DNA of 64,000 nt from Oryzias latipes (lineage: Eukaryota > Chordata > Actinopteri > Beloniformes > Adrianichthyidae). The notes under the pieces were generated by a model. It worked only from the letters and a program-made list of their open reading frames with translations. It made no database searches and had not been told where the DNA came from. Made by a program: the position numbers and the translations under genes. Below, in pieces: positions 36,001 through 43,577 of this stretch. The stretch is taken from assembly GCF_002234675.1 (NCBI RefSeq), contig NC_019859.2:1193740-1257739 (forward strand), written 5' to 3'. Numbering within the stretch: the first letter of the stretch is position 1; every line of letters begins with the position of its first letter.

Positions 36001-36272
36001 ACACCGATACTCATCTGCATCACTGTCTGTCAGGTCACTGATGGTCAGACTTGATTGATCTCGATACATTTTTACTTGAAACCGATTTTCAGATGAATCA
36101 TGTCCTCCAGTGTTCTGGTAGTAGGACTGCTGACCACGAACACTGAACCAGGATTCTAATGAATCTGAGCTTTCACTTTGAAAAGAACAAGAAATGGTCA
36201 CTGTTGATCCTCTGAAGGCACAGATGCTTCTTTCAGTGTAAGACACTTTGTTGCATGAACTCCCATAAACAC
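24392..36272 (-). CDS. CD22/Siglec-like inhibitory Ig receptor gene
   Basis: Type I membrane receptor related to fish CD22-like proteins, expected on B or other leukocytes, dampening signalling through ITIMs. Exons (minus strand): V-type Ig 36272-35949; C2 35863-35666; C2 27659-27405; C2 27319-27065; C2 26980-26723; TM 25136-25055; cytoplasmic 24966-24912; tail 24568-24392. All Ig exons are phase 1 at both ends, and the junctions read Y-APKS, Y-PPET and Y-PPRI, the usual fish Ig linkers. The signal-peptide exon was not found. The 7.7-kb intron between the second C2 and the rest is full of transposable elements, so linking the two halves into one gene is inference. Confidence 0.7.
24912..24966 (-). 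CDS. CD22-like juxtamembrane exon
   Basis: 55 bp, acceptor GTCAAAACCAG, donor CTCAA|GTAAGA. Reads R-KNRRVTEQQEKRAANRTQ: basic stop-transfer residues after the TM. Confidence 0.7.
25055..25136 (-). CDS. CD22-like transmembrane exon
   Basis: 82 bp, acceptor TTGTCTTTCCAG, donor ATCAG|GTAAAG. Reads D-SWKSAATAKTIIAVFLFVF then IPAFLWI, one hydrophobic helix of about 20 residues. Phase 1 in, phase 2 out, matching both neighbours. Confidence 0.8.
25370..26597 (+). mobile_element. Rex1/CR1-type LINE, 5'-truncated
   Basis: Plus-strand RT fragment in a CD22-like intron: VRVTFFDFSSAFNTIQPWLL, VGAPQGTVLSPFPFTLYTSY, the catalytic-site relic FSDDSAVICCINGV, and LLLNVEKTREMTMDFRKKP (25445-26065). The C-terminal part continues in another frame (26079-26387, LNKLLSIMDNPEHPLHPVLD), so at least one frameshift lies between. 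The 3' end has AATTTCCCAAGCTGGGATCA then AATAAAG and a (TCTTA)n tail typical of Rex1-like LINEs. The 5' boundary is approximate. Confidence 0.8.
26723..26980 (-). CDS. CD22-like Ig C2 exon (membrane-proximal)
   Basis: 258 bp encoding PPRIPSVSVFGKISKGSSVT, LTCSSDANPAANFSWYKKDE ... SGFYYCEAENRRG. The disulfide Cys pair and core Trp are kept. Acceptor AAATCTCAG, donor AACAG|GTTGGT. Confidence 0.88.
27065..27319 (-). CDS. CD22-like Ig C2 exon (middle)
   Basis: 255 bp encoding PPETSSVSVSPSAEVLEGSS, VTLTCSSDANPAANYTWVKD ... SGNYSCKSENKHGQ, with both Cys and the core Trp. Donor CAGT|GTAAGT in phase 1. Confidence 0.88.
27405..27659 (-). CDS. CD22-like Ig C2 exon (membrane-distal of the three)
   Basis: 255 bp encoding APKSVSVSMSLTEIMEGSSV, TLTCSCDANPPAKFRWYKNN ... 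SGKYHCVAENKLGE. Acceptor GTCTTCCAG, donor GGAAT|GTGAGT. A short partial echo of its acceptor region (GATTTTGGAGCATCTG) lies at 27724-27739. Confidence 0.88.
27800..28884. other. intronic sequence, no feature recognised
   Basis: No domain-coding ORF. A purine-rich G/A low-complexity stretch lies at 28765-28865. Confidence 0.45.
28885..29060 (-). repeat. LINE/SINE 3' tail fragment
   Basis: On the minus strand it contains CAATTTCCCCATTGTGGGAT then AAATAAAG and an A-rich end, the 3' signature of Rex1/CR1-like retroposons. No coding part remains. Confidence 0.5.
29070..30480 (+). mobile_element. THAP-domain DNA transposon relic with inverted ends
   Basis: Inverted ends of about 85-100 bp share CAATGAGTTA, AGAGGAGA and GCCATCTTGGTGAGGTC (29078-29148 against 30380-30470, reversed). 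Inside, a short first exon MSPRRRKA, stop, HFTG before GTAAGT (29252-29281) and a second piece FPMDSDLRKKWAFAIKRANP ... WLCSKQFEETDFDKTGQTVR (about 29490-29640) look like a decayed THAP zinc finger, with a frameshift between the halves. There is no transposase catalytic region. P-element or Harbinger relative not resolved. Confidence 0.55.
29970..30040. repeat. (ATT)n microsatellite
   Basis: About 20 clean ATT units within a longer, degenerate ATT/GATTT-rich tract (29750-30060). Confidence 0.9.
30481..30904. repeat. C-rich repeat, left half (split by the RTE)
   Basis: CCCC-rich sequence with CAGCCAGCCGACCCCCCAGC-type words. Similar C-rich sequence resumes at about 34170-34440 on the far side of the RTE, so the RTE seems to have inserted into one C-rich repeat at an (AAT)n tract. 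Parent family not identified. Confidence 0.45.
30905..34060 (-). mobile_element. RTE-type LINE, apparently full length
   Basis: Minus-strand element starting near 34050 with CTAGCCACAGGGGTTGCAAG and GTTGCGTCAGGAAGGGCATC, carrying one long open frame (30947-33940) and ending TCGCTGTGGCGACCCCTGAT then GGGAAAAGCCGAAAGAGAAAG at about 30925. It lies between AACAACAATAATAATAAT tracts that could be target duplications, though the simple sequence makes the exact edges uncertain. The short 5' UTR and the 3' end overlapping the coding end fit RTE elements. The same two ends reappear, fused, in the SINE at 35.06 kb. Confidence 0.85.
30947..33940 (-). CDS. RTE endonuclease-reverse transcriptase, open 997 codons
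   Basis: Single ORF starting with ATG at 33940. The N-terminal APE endonuclease has GTLNVGTMTGKGRELADMME, CVQETRWKG (catalytic Glu), VVSGYAPQ, VVIGADFNGHVG (Asp/Asn), QVDYILCR and a terminal His in RQHRMV. The RT follows: NYRGIKLMSHTMKLWERVVE, QYGFMPRKSTTDAIFALRML, VFVDLEKAYDRVP (catalytic Asp), LHQGSALSPFLFAMLMD and FADDIVICSES (residues 747-757). The C-terminus has RLRWFGHVQRRD and GRPKRRYMDVLTEDMK. No stop or shift breaks it, so this is a potentially recent copy. It sits antisense-free, in the same strand as the host CD22-like gene. Confidence 0.92.
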   Translation of the reverse strand: MRIIHNTFDIPDRSRPGLTTTATDAVNLQGVGGNLTTVGRRKRGGRRVRGQREKGKGRNIGLRIGTLNVGTMTGKGRELADMMERRKVDVLCVQETRWKGSKARSIGGGYKLFYHGVDRKRNGVGVILKGEFVNSVLEVKRVSDRMMSLKLEIEGVMVNVVSGYAPQVGCELEVKERFWSELDKVIEGIPRGERVVIGADFNGHVGEGNRGDEEVMGRFGVKERNLEGQMVVDFAKRMEMAVVNTYFQKREEHRVTYRSGGRSTQVDYILCRQGHLREVNDCKVVVGESVARQHRMVVCKMTLEVRKKKRGKTEKKTKWWKLQNEETCEEFRQKLRQVLGGQDELPEDWETTAEIIRETGRKVLGVSSGKRKDGKETWWWNEEVQECVQRKRLAKRKWDVERTEEGRQEYKEAQRRVKREVAKAKQKAYDELYDRLDTKEGEKDLYRLARQRDRDGKDVQQIRVIKDRDGKVLTTQESVQKRWKEYFEELMNVENDRERREEDVVVVEQEVAEIGKDEVRKALKRMKSGKAVGPDDVPVEVWKCLGETAVEFLTSFFNRILESEKMPEEWRRSVLVPIFKNKGDTQNCSNYRGIKLMSHTMKLWERVVEARLRKKVEICEQQYGFMPRKSTTDAIFALRMLMEKYREGQKELHCVFVDLEKAYDRVPREELWYCMRSSGVAEKYVRVVQDMYERSMTVVRCAVGQTDEFKVEVGLHQGSALSPFLFAMLMDRLTDEVRQESPWTMMFADDIVICSESREQVEEQLERWRFALERRGMKVSRSKTEYMCLNERDQGRSVRLQGAEVKKVQEFKYLGSTVQCDGECGKEVKRRVQAGWSGWRKVSGVLCDRRVSARLKGKVYKTVVRPALLYGLETVAVRQRQEAEMEVAEMKMLRFSLGVTRLDRIRNEYIRGTAHVACVSDKVREARLRWFGHVQRRDSGFIGRRMLEMELPGRRARGRPKRRYMDVLTEDMKLANVRVEDVHDRVRWKRMIRCGDP
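34061..34900. repeat. C-rich repeat, right half, and unassigned flank
   Basis: 34170-34440 is C-rich (CAGCCAGCCACCCAGCATGG and similar) and looks like the continuation of 30481-30904. A short frame after it (about 34460-34595) has no recognisable domain. Confidence 0.4.
34901..35363 (-). mobile_element. Tc1/mariner-type end fragment
   Basis: The right end ...GGGGGCGAATACTTTCGCAA then AGCACTGTA|TA matches the common fish Tc1/mariner terminus (TACAGTGCTTTGCGAAAGTA read inward on the minus strand). The subterminal AAATGTGGCAAAAGGTTGAAA block also fits. The other end is not found. A SINE interrupts it. Confidence 0.65.
35061..35280 (+). mobile_element. tRNA-headed SINE built from RTE ends, 16-bp TSD
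   Basis: A perfect 16-bp target duplication TTATATCTTTGTTTGC lies at 35045-35060 and 35281-35296. The head has a box-A-like TTAGCTCGTGCTGG (35070-35083) and a perfect box B GGTTCGACTCC (35113-35123), the Pol III promoter of tRNA-derived SINEs. Then comes GGTTGCGTCAGGAAGGGCAT (as in the RTE 5' end) joined directly to TTCGCTGTGGCGACCCCTGA (as in the RTE 3' end). It should be mobilised in trans by RTE machinery such as the neighbouring 30.9-34.1 kb element. Confidence 0.88.
35666..35863 (-). CDS. Ig C2 exon (module B, domain 2)
   Basis: 198 bp encoding D-PRMQVIRSGQELVCHSSCFP, LHHLSFVWFMNGQEVQGETS ... ASYSCSYQGHRLPEV. Extra Cys in HSSC is typical of domain 2 in CD22/sialoadhesin-like fish receptors. 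Acceptor TGTTGTCAG, donor GTCT|GTAAGT, phase 1. Confidence 0.8.
35949..36272 (-). CDS. Ig V-type exon (module B, domain 1)
   Basis: 324 bp encoding VYGSSCNKVSYTERSICAFR, GSTVTISCSFQS ... ESWFSVRGQQ ... SSLTISDLTDSDADEYRCKT. The V-set D-x-DxYxC motif is present. The extra N-terminal Cys and ICAF-GSTV-I-C pattern match domain 1 of fish CD22-like proteins. Acceptor TTTGTTTTCCAG, donor GTTG|GTACAG. Confidence 0.8.
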
Positions 36273-36619
36273 CTGGAAAACAAATGTCATTCATTTAATA
36301 CAACAACCTTTTAATTTCACTAACTTTCTGTTTTTGAATAAAATCAGGGGTGTTGTAATCATTTTGGTTCAGAGACCTAACTGGTTTTATCTAAAGGGGT
36401 CGGATCAGTAAACACACTACCAATAACTTACTAACAATAAGTCCAAGTTTTTCGTTTGTTTCACTGTAAAGAAGTACGGTAGTATTTTGTTAAAAAAAAA
36501 TGTTTTATTTGATCAGACTGTAAGACTTGTGAAGAAACATTTTATGTCATGAGAACTTTGTCTCCATTTAAAATGCATTTGTGTTTGATTGTGAACTGGC
36601 ACAGAACATTTAGCTACAG

Positions 36620-36690
36620 GTGCACTATATTACCAAAAGTATTGGCTCCCCTGCCCTAACCCATATATGAACTGAAGTGCAATCCAGTGA
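36620..36690 (+). repeat. Tc1-like terminus fragment
   Basis: GTGCACTATATTACCAAAAG then TATTGGCTCCCCTGCC resembles the inverted terminus of a common fish Tc1/mariner MITE. Only one end is seen; a different repeat-like block (GTGACGTGCAGTGAGGCTGA) begins at about 36691. Confidence 0.5.
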
Positions 36691-37019
36691 CGTGCAGTGA
36701 GGCTGATGGCTGGTAAGGCACTGACTCCTCTGGAGTCAGATTTACAATTGCAAGAACTGAGTATTTCAGCATTCATCCAACAGCAGCTAACAGCTTATAA
36801 AATCCACACAAGAACATATTTGTCCTACATAGAATATTTATTTTATAGACATGGATAGAACACTCTTCTTGTGTATAAATTATTCATAAATACAGTAAAC
36901 AAATTAAAGTATACAGATGTGTTCAGGACACATTTCATTTGACCCCCAGTAACAATTTCTGGTATTTTTCCAACTTCATATTCTGGTGCTTTAATGTTAT
37001 TAAATGAAGACAAGTCTTG

Positions 37020-37062
37020 ACAATCTTGACAGGTGAGGCTGTGCCTCACCTGTCAAGATTGT
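37020..37062. repeat. perfect 20-bp-arm hairpin, 3-nt loop
   Basis: ACAATCTTGACAGGTGAGGC (37020-37039) is followed after TGT by its exact reverse complement (37043-37062). A cruciform-prone palindrome, possibly the right end of the repeat starting at about 36691, since both carry GTGAGGCTG words. Confidence 0.85.
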
Positions 37063-37099
37063 AATTAGGGGGGTGTAAAAAAAACAATAATTTGATGCA

Positions 37100-37375
37100 T
37101 TTTTGTGGTTCAGGCCCAAGCTGATTCAAAGGTTTGACACTCTTGATTGTATAAATTTCATTAACAATATATTCGATTTATTTTTATTGTTCTTGTGGGA
37201 TGCATATGTGCTGGGTTTTTATGTGTGTGTTGGTTTTTTTAATGATCTTTGCTATTGTAACTACTATTTTTTATTTTACTATTATCTATTTTAGTATGGA
37301 AAGCACTTTGAAATGCTGTGTAGCAGGACCAGTGCTATACAAATAAAGTTGAATTTGAATTTTTGAATATGAGTT
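37100..37375 (+). repeat. L2/CR1-like 3' UTR tail
   Basis: Ends GGAAAGCACTTTGAAATGCT ... GTGCTATACAAATAAAGTTG then AATTTGAATTTTTGAA, the common 3' end of fish L2-like retroposons. No coding part. Confidence 0.6.
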
Positions 37376-37415
37376 TAACATAATCTGCTTAGTAAGTTAC
37401 TGTACGTGAACTTAC

Positions 37416-37646
37416 ACACAACAGGAGAGTGGAAAGACTCGTGTCCTCTTACAGCACAGGAAACACTGTCTGCAGCGTAAATGTAAGCTGAGTACTTTTG
37501 TTCTGATCCATCCGTGATTATTTCACCATTTTTGTACCACACGTAGGAAGAATGAGGAAGAACACAACTGCTTTTGCACAAAATGTCAAACCATGCACAT
37601 TGACTAAACCAGCACTCCTCAATTGTTTGACTCTGCACTTGGAGAT
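37416..37646 (-). CDS. Ig C2 exon (module A, domain 2)
   Basis: 231 bp encoding D-LQVQSQTIEECWFSQCAWFD, ILCKSSCVLPHSSYVWYKNG ... DSVSCAVRGHESFHSPVV. More Cys-rich than module B. Acceptor TATTTTTCCAG, donor GTGT|GTAAGT, phase 1 on both sides. It pairs with the V exon at 38.4-38.7 kb. Confidence 0.8.
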
Positions 37647-38368
37647 CTGGAAAAATACAGAAAATCAGAAACAGTTAACATTAAACCCTTAATTCTGGAT
37701 AACATGACACACAAACCAAAACGTTGTTCCAAACAGAATTAAGAAATTAAAAAAATAAAATAAAAGATCTTAGACCAAACGGATAACCCATGAGTAAAAC
37801 CCAGATTCCACATTTAACTCTGTTCTCTGACTCCTGTAAACGGTGTTTCATCATCATGAACTCCAGCTTCATCCAGCTTCACTTTGACCACCTCTCCAGG
37901 TAGAAGTGGGAGAGGTGAGTTCAAGCGTTAGTTCAGCTGAACGAGGTCATGTGTGACAGATTTCACCAATCACCATGGAAACTGTTCCAACCTGCTGTTC
38001 CAGCATTGACTGAGCTGGACTGCCCCTAGTGGCTGTTATTGGTATGGCGTCTCTTCAGATCTAAAGATGGGTCAGGCTGATTTAAAATTTGGTTTGGACT
38101 CTTCTCTCTGCAGTATTGTTGGACAGAAGGTTATGTCTTCGAAAACTACCTAACACCATTAATCAGGGTCATCACCAGGTTCTTCTGGACCAAGTTCAAG
38201 CAGAGCTTCCTTTCTCCATGAGAGAATAAATATGTAAGGTAATAAAAATCTGCTGCAGCAGGAGGCTGCAAGTCTGCAAGAGCATTTATGGAAACAAGTA
38301 ATTATATCTAAAGAAAAAAGTAATGTTTATGGCAAACTGTTCATTGAGACTCACAAAAAAATATTTAC

Positions 38369-38722
38369 CTGTTGCAGTCAGAAAGACTCCTGGTGAACCG
38401 GTTGAACTCCCACCGGGTTGGTTTGTCTCAAACCTGAACTTGTACTCAGCAAAGTCATTCAGTCTCAGACCACTGATCCTCAGTGAGCAGCTCTGTTCAG
38501 AACAGCGATATGTGACTCTGCCTGCATAGTCAGGATCTTCTCTCAGGTCCAGTGGGTTTTTGTCCTTCAGTTTAGTAAACCAGAATTCTCTCTGAACAAC
38601 AGTTTTCTTGTAACTTATCCAGGGTGGGTATGTGTAGGTGCAGGATATTTCCACTGTGGATCCTTCAAAGGCACAGATGTGTTTGGAGGCGTATTCCACT
38701 CCCCATGTTTGACTATGAATCC
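38369..38722 (-). CDS. Ig V-type exon (module A, domain 1)
   Basis: 354 bp encoding G-IHSQTWGVEYASKHICAFEG, STVEISCTYTYPPWISYKKT ... REFWFTKLKDKNPLDLREDP, DYAGRVTYRCSEQSCSLRIS, and ends with ETNQPGGSSTGSPGVFLTAT. Strongly like domain 1 of fish CD22-like receptors. No TM or tail exon follows before module B, so module A is either extra N-terminal domains of the same gene or the remnant of a tandem copy. No signal-peptide exon seen to its right. Confidence 0.8.
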
Positions 38723-39099
38723 CTGAAAAACATTAGAAACCAGAATCACTTTGATGCAGAATTCTTTTTAAAAAAAAAATTAATTTAACTGCAGTTGATG
38801 CAGCAAATGTTCTGACAGATACATTGCTGATATACGCTTCCAGTGAAGTTTATGGAAATACTGGAGGAACTGTCTTTTTAGTTGTCCTTGTAACTAATCT
38901 TTAATGGTGTGATATGTGTAAGTAATGTTTTTCTCTTGTTATTTTATTATTATACTTTTCATTAATTTATTCTTTATTAACTATTGTAATTTTTCGTCTG
39001 TTGTTTACTAGTGCACTCTTGATACTGAATTTTTTATGGAGAGGATCTTTGTACTCCTTTATAGACCATTTACGCACTTCCCCATTTTCCGAACAGAAA

Positions 39100-41420
39100 T
39101 ACATCAATGAAGTGTATTAGAACTTCCTGTTATCATAGCAGCAGATACGAAAAACGGCGGAGTCGTAGAGTCGCAGTTGTTGTGTTCTATGCTGTTCGTC
39201 TTCCAACCAAAAACAGTCCTACCTTTCGTTACATTCTTTTCCTGTGGATCCAAACCTGAAACCCAAATGGATACAGGCGATCCGAACAGAGGAAACATCT
39301 AGTTTTAATGTAAAAACAGGTAGCACCTATGTCTGCAGCCAGCACTTCGCTCCGGATGATTACAGTGGTGGCTGCGTCGTTCGTCGCCTGAAGAGAGGTG
39401 TTGTCCCGAGCCTATTCCCTTGGAACAACTTTACTGCTTCTTTGAGAAGGGAGTCAGTATATGACAGAACCTTTAAACGTCAGTCTATACAGCTATGCTG
39501 TGAAGATAGCGACATGGTGGCTAAGGCAGTAAAGATGGATCACGACTACTTGACGCACGAAATTTTACTAATGTTATCCTACATCTGTAACATAATCTAA
39601 TGCTGTCTAGCTGTAAGGGGCCAGAGATGGGCAGTAGGGGATAGCGGCGCACAACCTAACGCTTTTTGACTTTCTCCATTTTTGTAAACCTACTTTGGGT
39701 TTAGAGGTTTTTTTCCCCCAAATTAATTTTATAAAACGACCATATAACAGTTTAAAATGTAATATGATCTAATATAAAAAATATACAAGAAATCTTAAAA
39801 TATTTTCTCAATAAAATAGAATTATTAAGTGCTCATATAAAATAATGTAATTAAAAAAATAATGAAACAATCTATTGATATGGCACCTAGTAAATACACT
39901 AAGTTTCACCATACTAGCATGTGTGGAAGTATTTAAAACAAGTGTGTTACAACTGGCCACGTGTTAGGTTGTGTCCCGCTCTCCCCTATTTTAATTACAT
40001 GTATTTGATTACTTTTGAGTGTTTTTTCATTTGTATTTTCCTTAACAAAAATAAATGAACTTAATTTTTAATTAAATACTTAAAATACTTTTTGAAACAT
40101 GATTACTGTGCTGTGTTGAAAGGTAGCATAAATATGTTAAGACTGGTTTTTAATTTCTTTATCTTTACAGGTGCCCTGGATGAGGCTTTGGATTACATCC
40201 ATGACTTAGCCAAGTTGCAAAACACTGGTCTACCACCCTCTACTCTCTTCAGCTGATACTGTTCGTCAGACGACCAAATAAGTTTCTACACCAAATTTCC
40301 ATCCGAGAGTGTTTGTACTATTTTTTGGGAGTCGATTGGACCATCTGCACATAGACTGGTGTACTGGACCAAAGCACAGAAGGCAGGTGAGGAATGCTGC
40401 GAAGATACCATCATGCCAATAATAGATAAGTTCTTGATGTACTCTATGCAGGTTGCTGTTGGCATGAAGGAGCAGCTCATTGCTGACATGTTTAACCCTT
40501 GTGTTATCCTAGGCACTTTACCGTTGGGAGTTGGGTCATCTAGACCCACTAGACAGTGCGCTGAACCTTTTTTCTTCAATGATTTGTGATCTTCACTGGT
40601 GTCAATGGATTACATGAAATCTTTCCACCTTTATCCACCTTTATCATGGTAGGGAGAAGACGTCAATGGAAGGGTGGGGTCATCTAAGATAGCACAAGGG
40701 TCAATGTGAGCATTGCCAGGGTTAGCAGGGTAACCATCACCTGGGCCAATTATCTTTTTATGATGCTGAGCTCACTTCCCATCTGGATAAGCAGGGAAAA
40801 GGTTAAGTTCAGGACAAATTCCAGAGCTACTGTCCCAATGTCCGAGTGATACTGGACTGCACAGAAATTGCCCTAGAGACAGCCTCATCACTGACCTTAC
40901 AGTCAGAAACATTTTCAAGTTACAAAAACAGGACACCATTGAAAGGGCTAATTGGAGTTTCTCCCAATGGTTTGGTGACTTTCATTTCACCCCTGTACAC
41001 TGGGTGCATCTCAGAAAAGGATATCACCAGGATCAGTGGAGTCCTTCCCTTGCTGGAGCCAGCAGATGATGTCATGATGGACAAAGGGTTCCTCATTCAA
41101 GACCTCCACACTGACATTGGATCTATGCTCATCATTCCACCTTTTGAGCATTCAGCTCAATTTAGCAAGGAGGAAACGGAACAAACCCAAGCCATTGCCT
41201 GCCTCATTATTATAGTTGAAAGAGTGATCGGTAGGATAAAGTCCTTTCACATCTGGGACTCTCCCGTGCCGCTCACACTGATTGCCAATGTGAATCAGAT
41301 CTGGCTTAACTGCTGTGTTTTGGCAAATTATCAAGGACCTTTTTGTTTTGAAGAATGAATTAATGTTTGGTATGTAAATAATGTATAATGTATAAATAGT
41401 ATGTAAATATGTTAGTGTTC
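39100..41420 (+). mobile_element. ISL2EU-type (THAP + DDE) DNA transposon, broken
   Basis: A THAP zinc finger exon (about 39170-39600: CVLCC ... DPNLKPKWIQAIRTEETSSF ... TYVCSQHFAPDDYSGGCV), an AT-rich intron, then from acceptor TATCTTTACAG (40170) the transposase: DEALDYIHDLAKLQNTGLPP, SAHRLVYWTKAQKAGEECCE, VILDCTEIALET (first Asp), DDVMMDKGFLIQDL (second Asp) and VERVIGRIKSFHI (Glu). One in-frame stop (about 40253) and one frameshift (about 40805) break it, and a 205-bp MITE sits in the frame. Terminal repeats not delimited. The pairing of THAP with DDE_Tnp_4 is the hallmark of the ISL2EU/IS4EU Harbinger relatives. Confidence 0.8.
40496..40700. mobile_element. TTAA-flanked MITE (piggyBac-like), 205 bp
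   Basis: Ends CCCTTGTGTTATCCTAGG and, inverted, CCCTTGTGCTATCTTAG. Flanked by TTAA (40492-40495) and TCAA (40701-40704), a one-base-decayed TTAA duplication. Dropping it with one flank restores the transposase frame ...DMFN-VSIARVSR... of the host ISL2EU copy. Confidence 0.85.
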
Positions 41421-41470
41421 CCACATTCTTAAAAATCGAATTAAATATAAGTGTTATTTTCTTAATATTT

Positions 41471-41690
41471 ATGGCCCGCAGCAGTCACAGAGTGCAAGGA
41501 CCATATTGTAACTGCTACGAGGGTCGAACACTCAAAAAAGTCCAAAACGTAAAAAAACGTGTCAAAATGCCAAAAAATTAGGTCAAAAGTCGCCAAAAGC
41601 ACAAAATGACACAACAATTGTGAAACGCAACAAAAATACACCCACACACGCACAACACCACCGCAGAAACGTCAAAATTGTAATCGCAAA
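41471..41690 (+). repeat. ATGGCCCGCAGCAG repeat, copy 1
   Basis: About 215 bp beginning ATGGCCCGCAGCAGTCACAG and containing GCTACGAGGGTCGAACACTC and AAAA-CGTCAAAA words. It matches copy 3 (43578-43793) at roughly nine in ten positions by eye. Unknown family. Confidence 0.65.
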
Positions 41691-41838
41691 AATGACGACA
41701 AAAACACAAAAAAGCCCTCAAAGGAAGGGTTTAAAGCCAAGAAGACATGCCAGGCCTATAGTAAAAGATAGGCTGCATTGATCCATAGGAAACCTAACCG
41801 CAAAAACTTCTTATTGTTTTTCAAAGGTTTTTTTTATT

Positions 41839-43554
41839 ATGGCCCGCAGCAGCAGTCACACTGACTGCAAGGACCATATTGTTTTCGCAGTTGGAACGAC
41901 TTCGCTGCCTTTCAGCGAGAATGTGACCCCCGCCGCATACTCGAAAATTCCCCAAAATGTGCACACACCTGGGATGAATTGCAAATGAATTTTCCTCAAA
42001 GTCAATGTCATACCCCAAAGACGATGACATCACGGCCAGCAATCCCATCAAAAAAAGGGAATGGCCAAAAATCGCATATGGGGCCGAACAAAATGTACTC
42101 AAAAATGCAGTTGCGAAACCAAAACACCATGTTGGGGATATCCCAAAGAAGTTTTGAAATCATTATGGGACGGCCACACGACCTACGGCTTGGCGGCCAT
42201 TTTGTGGCGAACTCTGAGAATTGGCGACTTTTGTGTTTTTTGACAATATGGGAAAACGACACTTTTGTTTGAGCGATTTTCACGCAATTGCACACACTTG
42301 CTGCCAGCTCCAGCCTACAAACACCAATTCAATTCAATTCAATTTTATTTGTATAACCCAAAATCACAACAACAGTCGTCTCGAAGTGAAACAAGAAATC
42401 AAAAGGATCACGAATACAAAGAGTTCAATAGGAAAATACTAAAATTAACTAACAAACTGACTAAGCTATACTGGCATCCCTGCCCTTAGACCCCCTTCGC
42501 GGCAAGGAAAACTCCTAAAAAAACGGATTTCGGGAAAAACGAAGAAACCTCAGGGGTGCCCACATGAAGGAGGGATCCTCCCCCAGGACGGACAGGCGAT
42601 TTACCAGAACTCTTAGAGAAGAATTAACTTATCTAAATCTACAACTACATATATAAAGTCCAGCAGACGAGCTTCATCCAGATGGAGTTGGGGGGACAGT
42701 CAAAGGCGCGAGTCGAGCCGGAGACAGGAACCACAGCCAGGTGTAGGAGCAGGAGCAGAGACGAGGTACACGGTCAGGAACAGGAGTACGGATGAGCCAA
42801 CTGGAGTCTGGAAGCACTCCCACTCCCCAGGAAGTGTCCCACAGAAGTGTCGTTGACCTTTGACCTTGGGAAAAGGCCGCCATCTGCAATTTTCTCTAAA
42901 AAGCACCTTTTGCACCAGATACAAACAAAAACTCGTCCTATGGATTTTTTGCCATTGTCTCGTAACTTCTCAGGCATCCATAGCAATGTGATGTGGACAA
43001 AATGTTGGAATTAGAAGTTGTAGATTTGTGAATGGCGTGCGCGTTGCCATCTTAGCTAGCTCGCCCATTTTTTAGAACGTCCTGAAGAGGAAATATGCAA
43101 TTCCCTGACCCACGCTGAACAAAATGATGTTACGCACGACAAGATCGATAAAGGAATGTGGGCGTGGTAAGCAAAAAACTGTTGCAAAGAAATGTGCTGA
43201 CTCAGCAAAAACGACAATATTCTGAACTTTTTTTTTAGAATTAACTAAAGAAACCAATATACCCTTGTCCGGAAGTTTTGAAATCATTACGGGATGGGGA
43301 CACCACCTACTCTTTGGCGGCCATTGTGCGCCAAAATCTGAAATCTCGCCATTTTAGAGTAATGTGTTATTCTGAGTTGATGATGCTGATCGCAATGGTA
43401 ACACTTTTAGCCACATTAGCATAATTGACATGGTTAGCATAATTAGCAAAAGCAGTTTTGACTTGCCTTGATCAACGGTGGGCGGTGAGGGCGGTGAGGG
43501 CGGCGGTGGTGCATAGAGTTGGGCGTGGAAGGCAGGTTGTGTCTGCGGGCCATA
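41839..43554. mobile_element. unclassified element with ATGGCCCGCAG inverted ends
   Basis: Begins ATGGCCCGCAG and ends CTGCGGGCCAT, an 11-bp perfect inverted pair, 1,716 bp apart. Inside are two similar blocks (AGTTTTGAAATCATTATGGG at about 42148 and AGTTTTGAAATCATTACGGG at about 43275, each followed by a GGCGGCCATT block), so it may be an internal duplication. A separate dispersed repeat (42331-42840) sits in the middle. No transposase ORF. Confidence 0.45.
42331..42840 (-). repeat. dispersed fish retroposon-like repeat, copy A
   Basis: AATTCAATTTTATTTGTATA at the left, then ACAGTCGTCTCGAAGTGAAA, CCTGCCCTTAGACCCC, AACCTCAGGGGTGCCCACAT and CAGGACGGACAGGCGATTTA. The A/T tail at the left implies minus-strand orientation. 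A close copy lies at 54.6 kb; a widespread fish family. Confidence 0.75.
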
Positions 43555-43577
43555 CAACGCCGTTTGCAGCTTTAATT

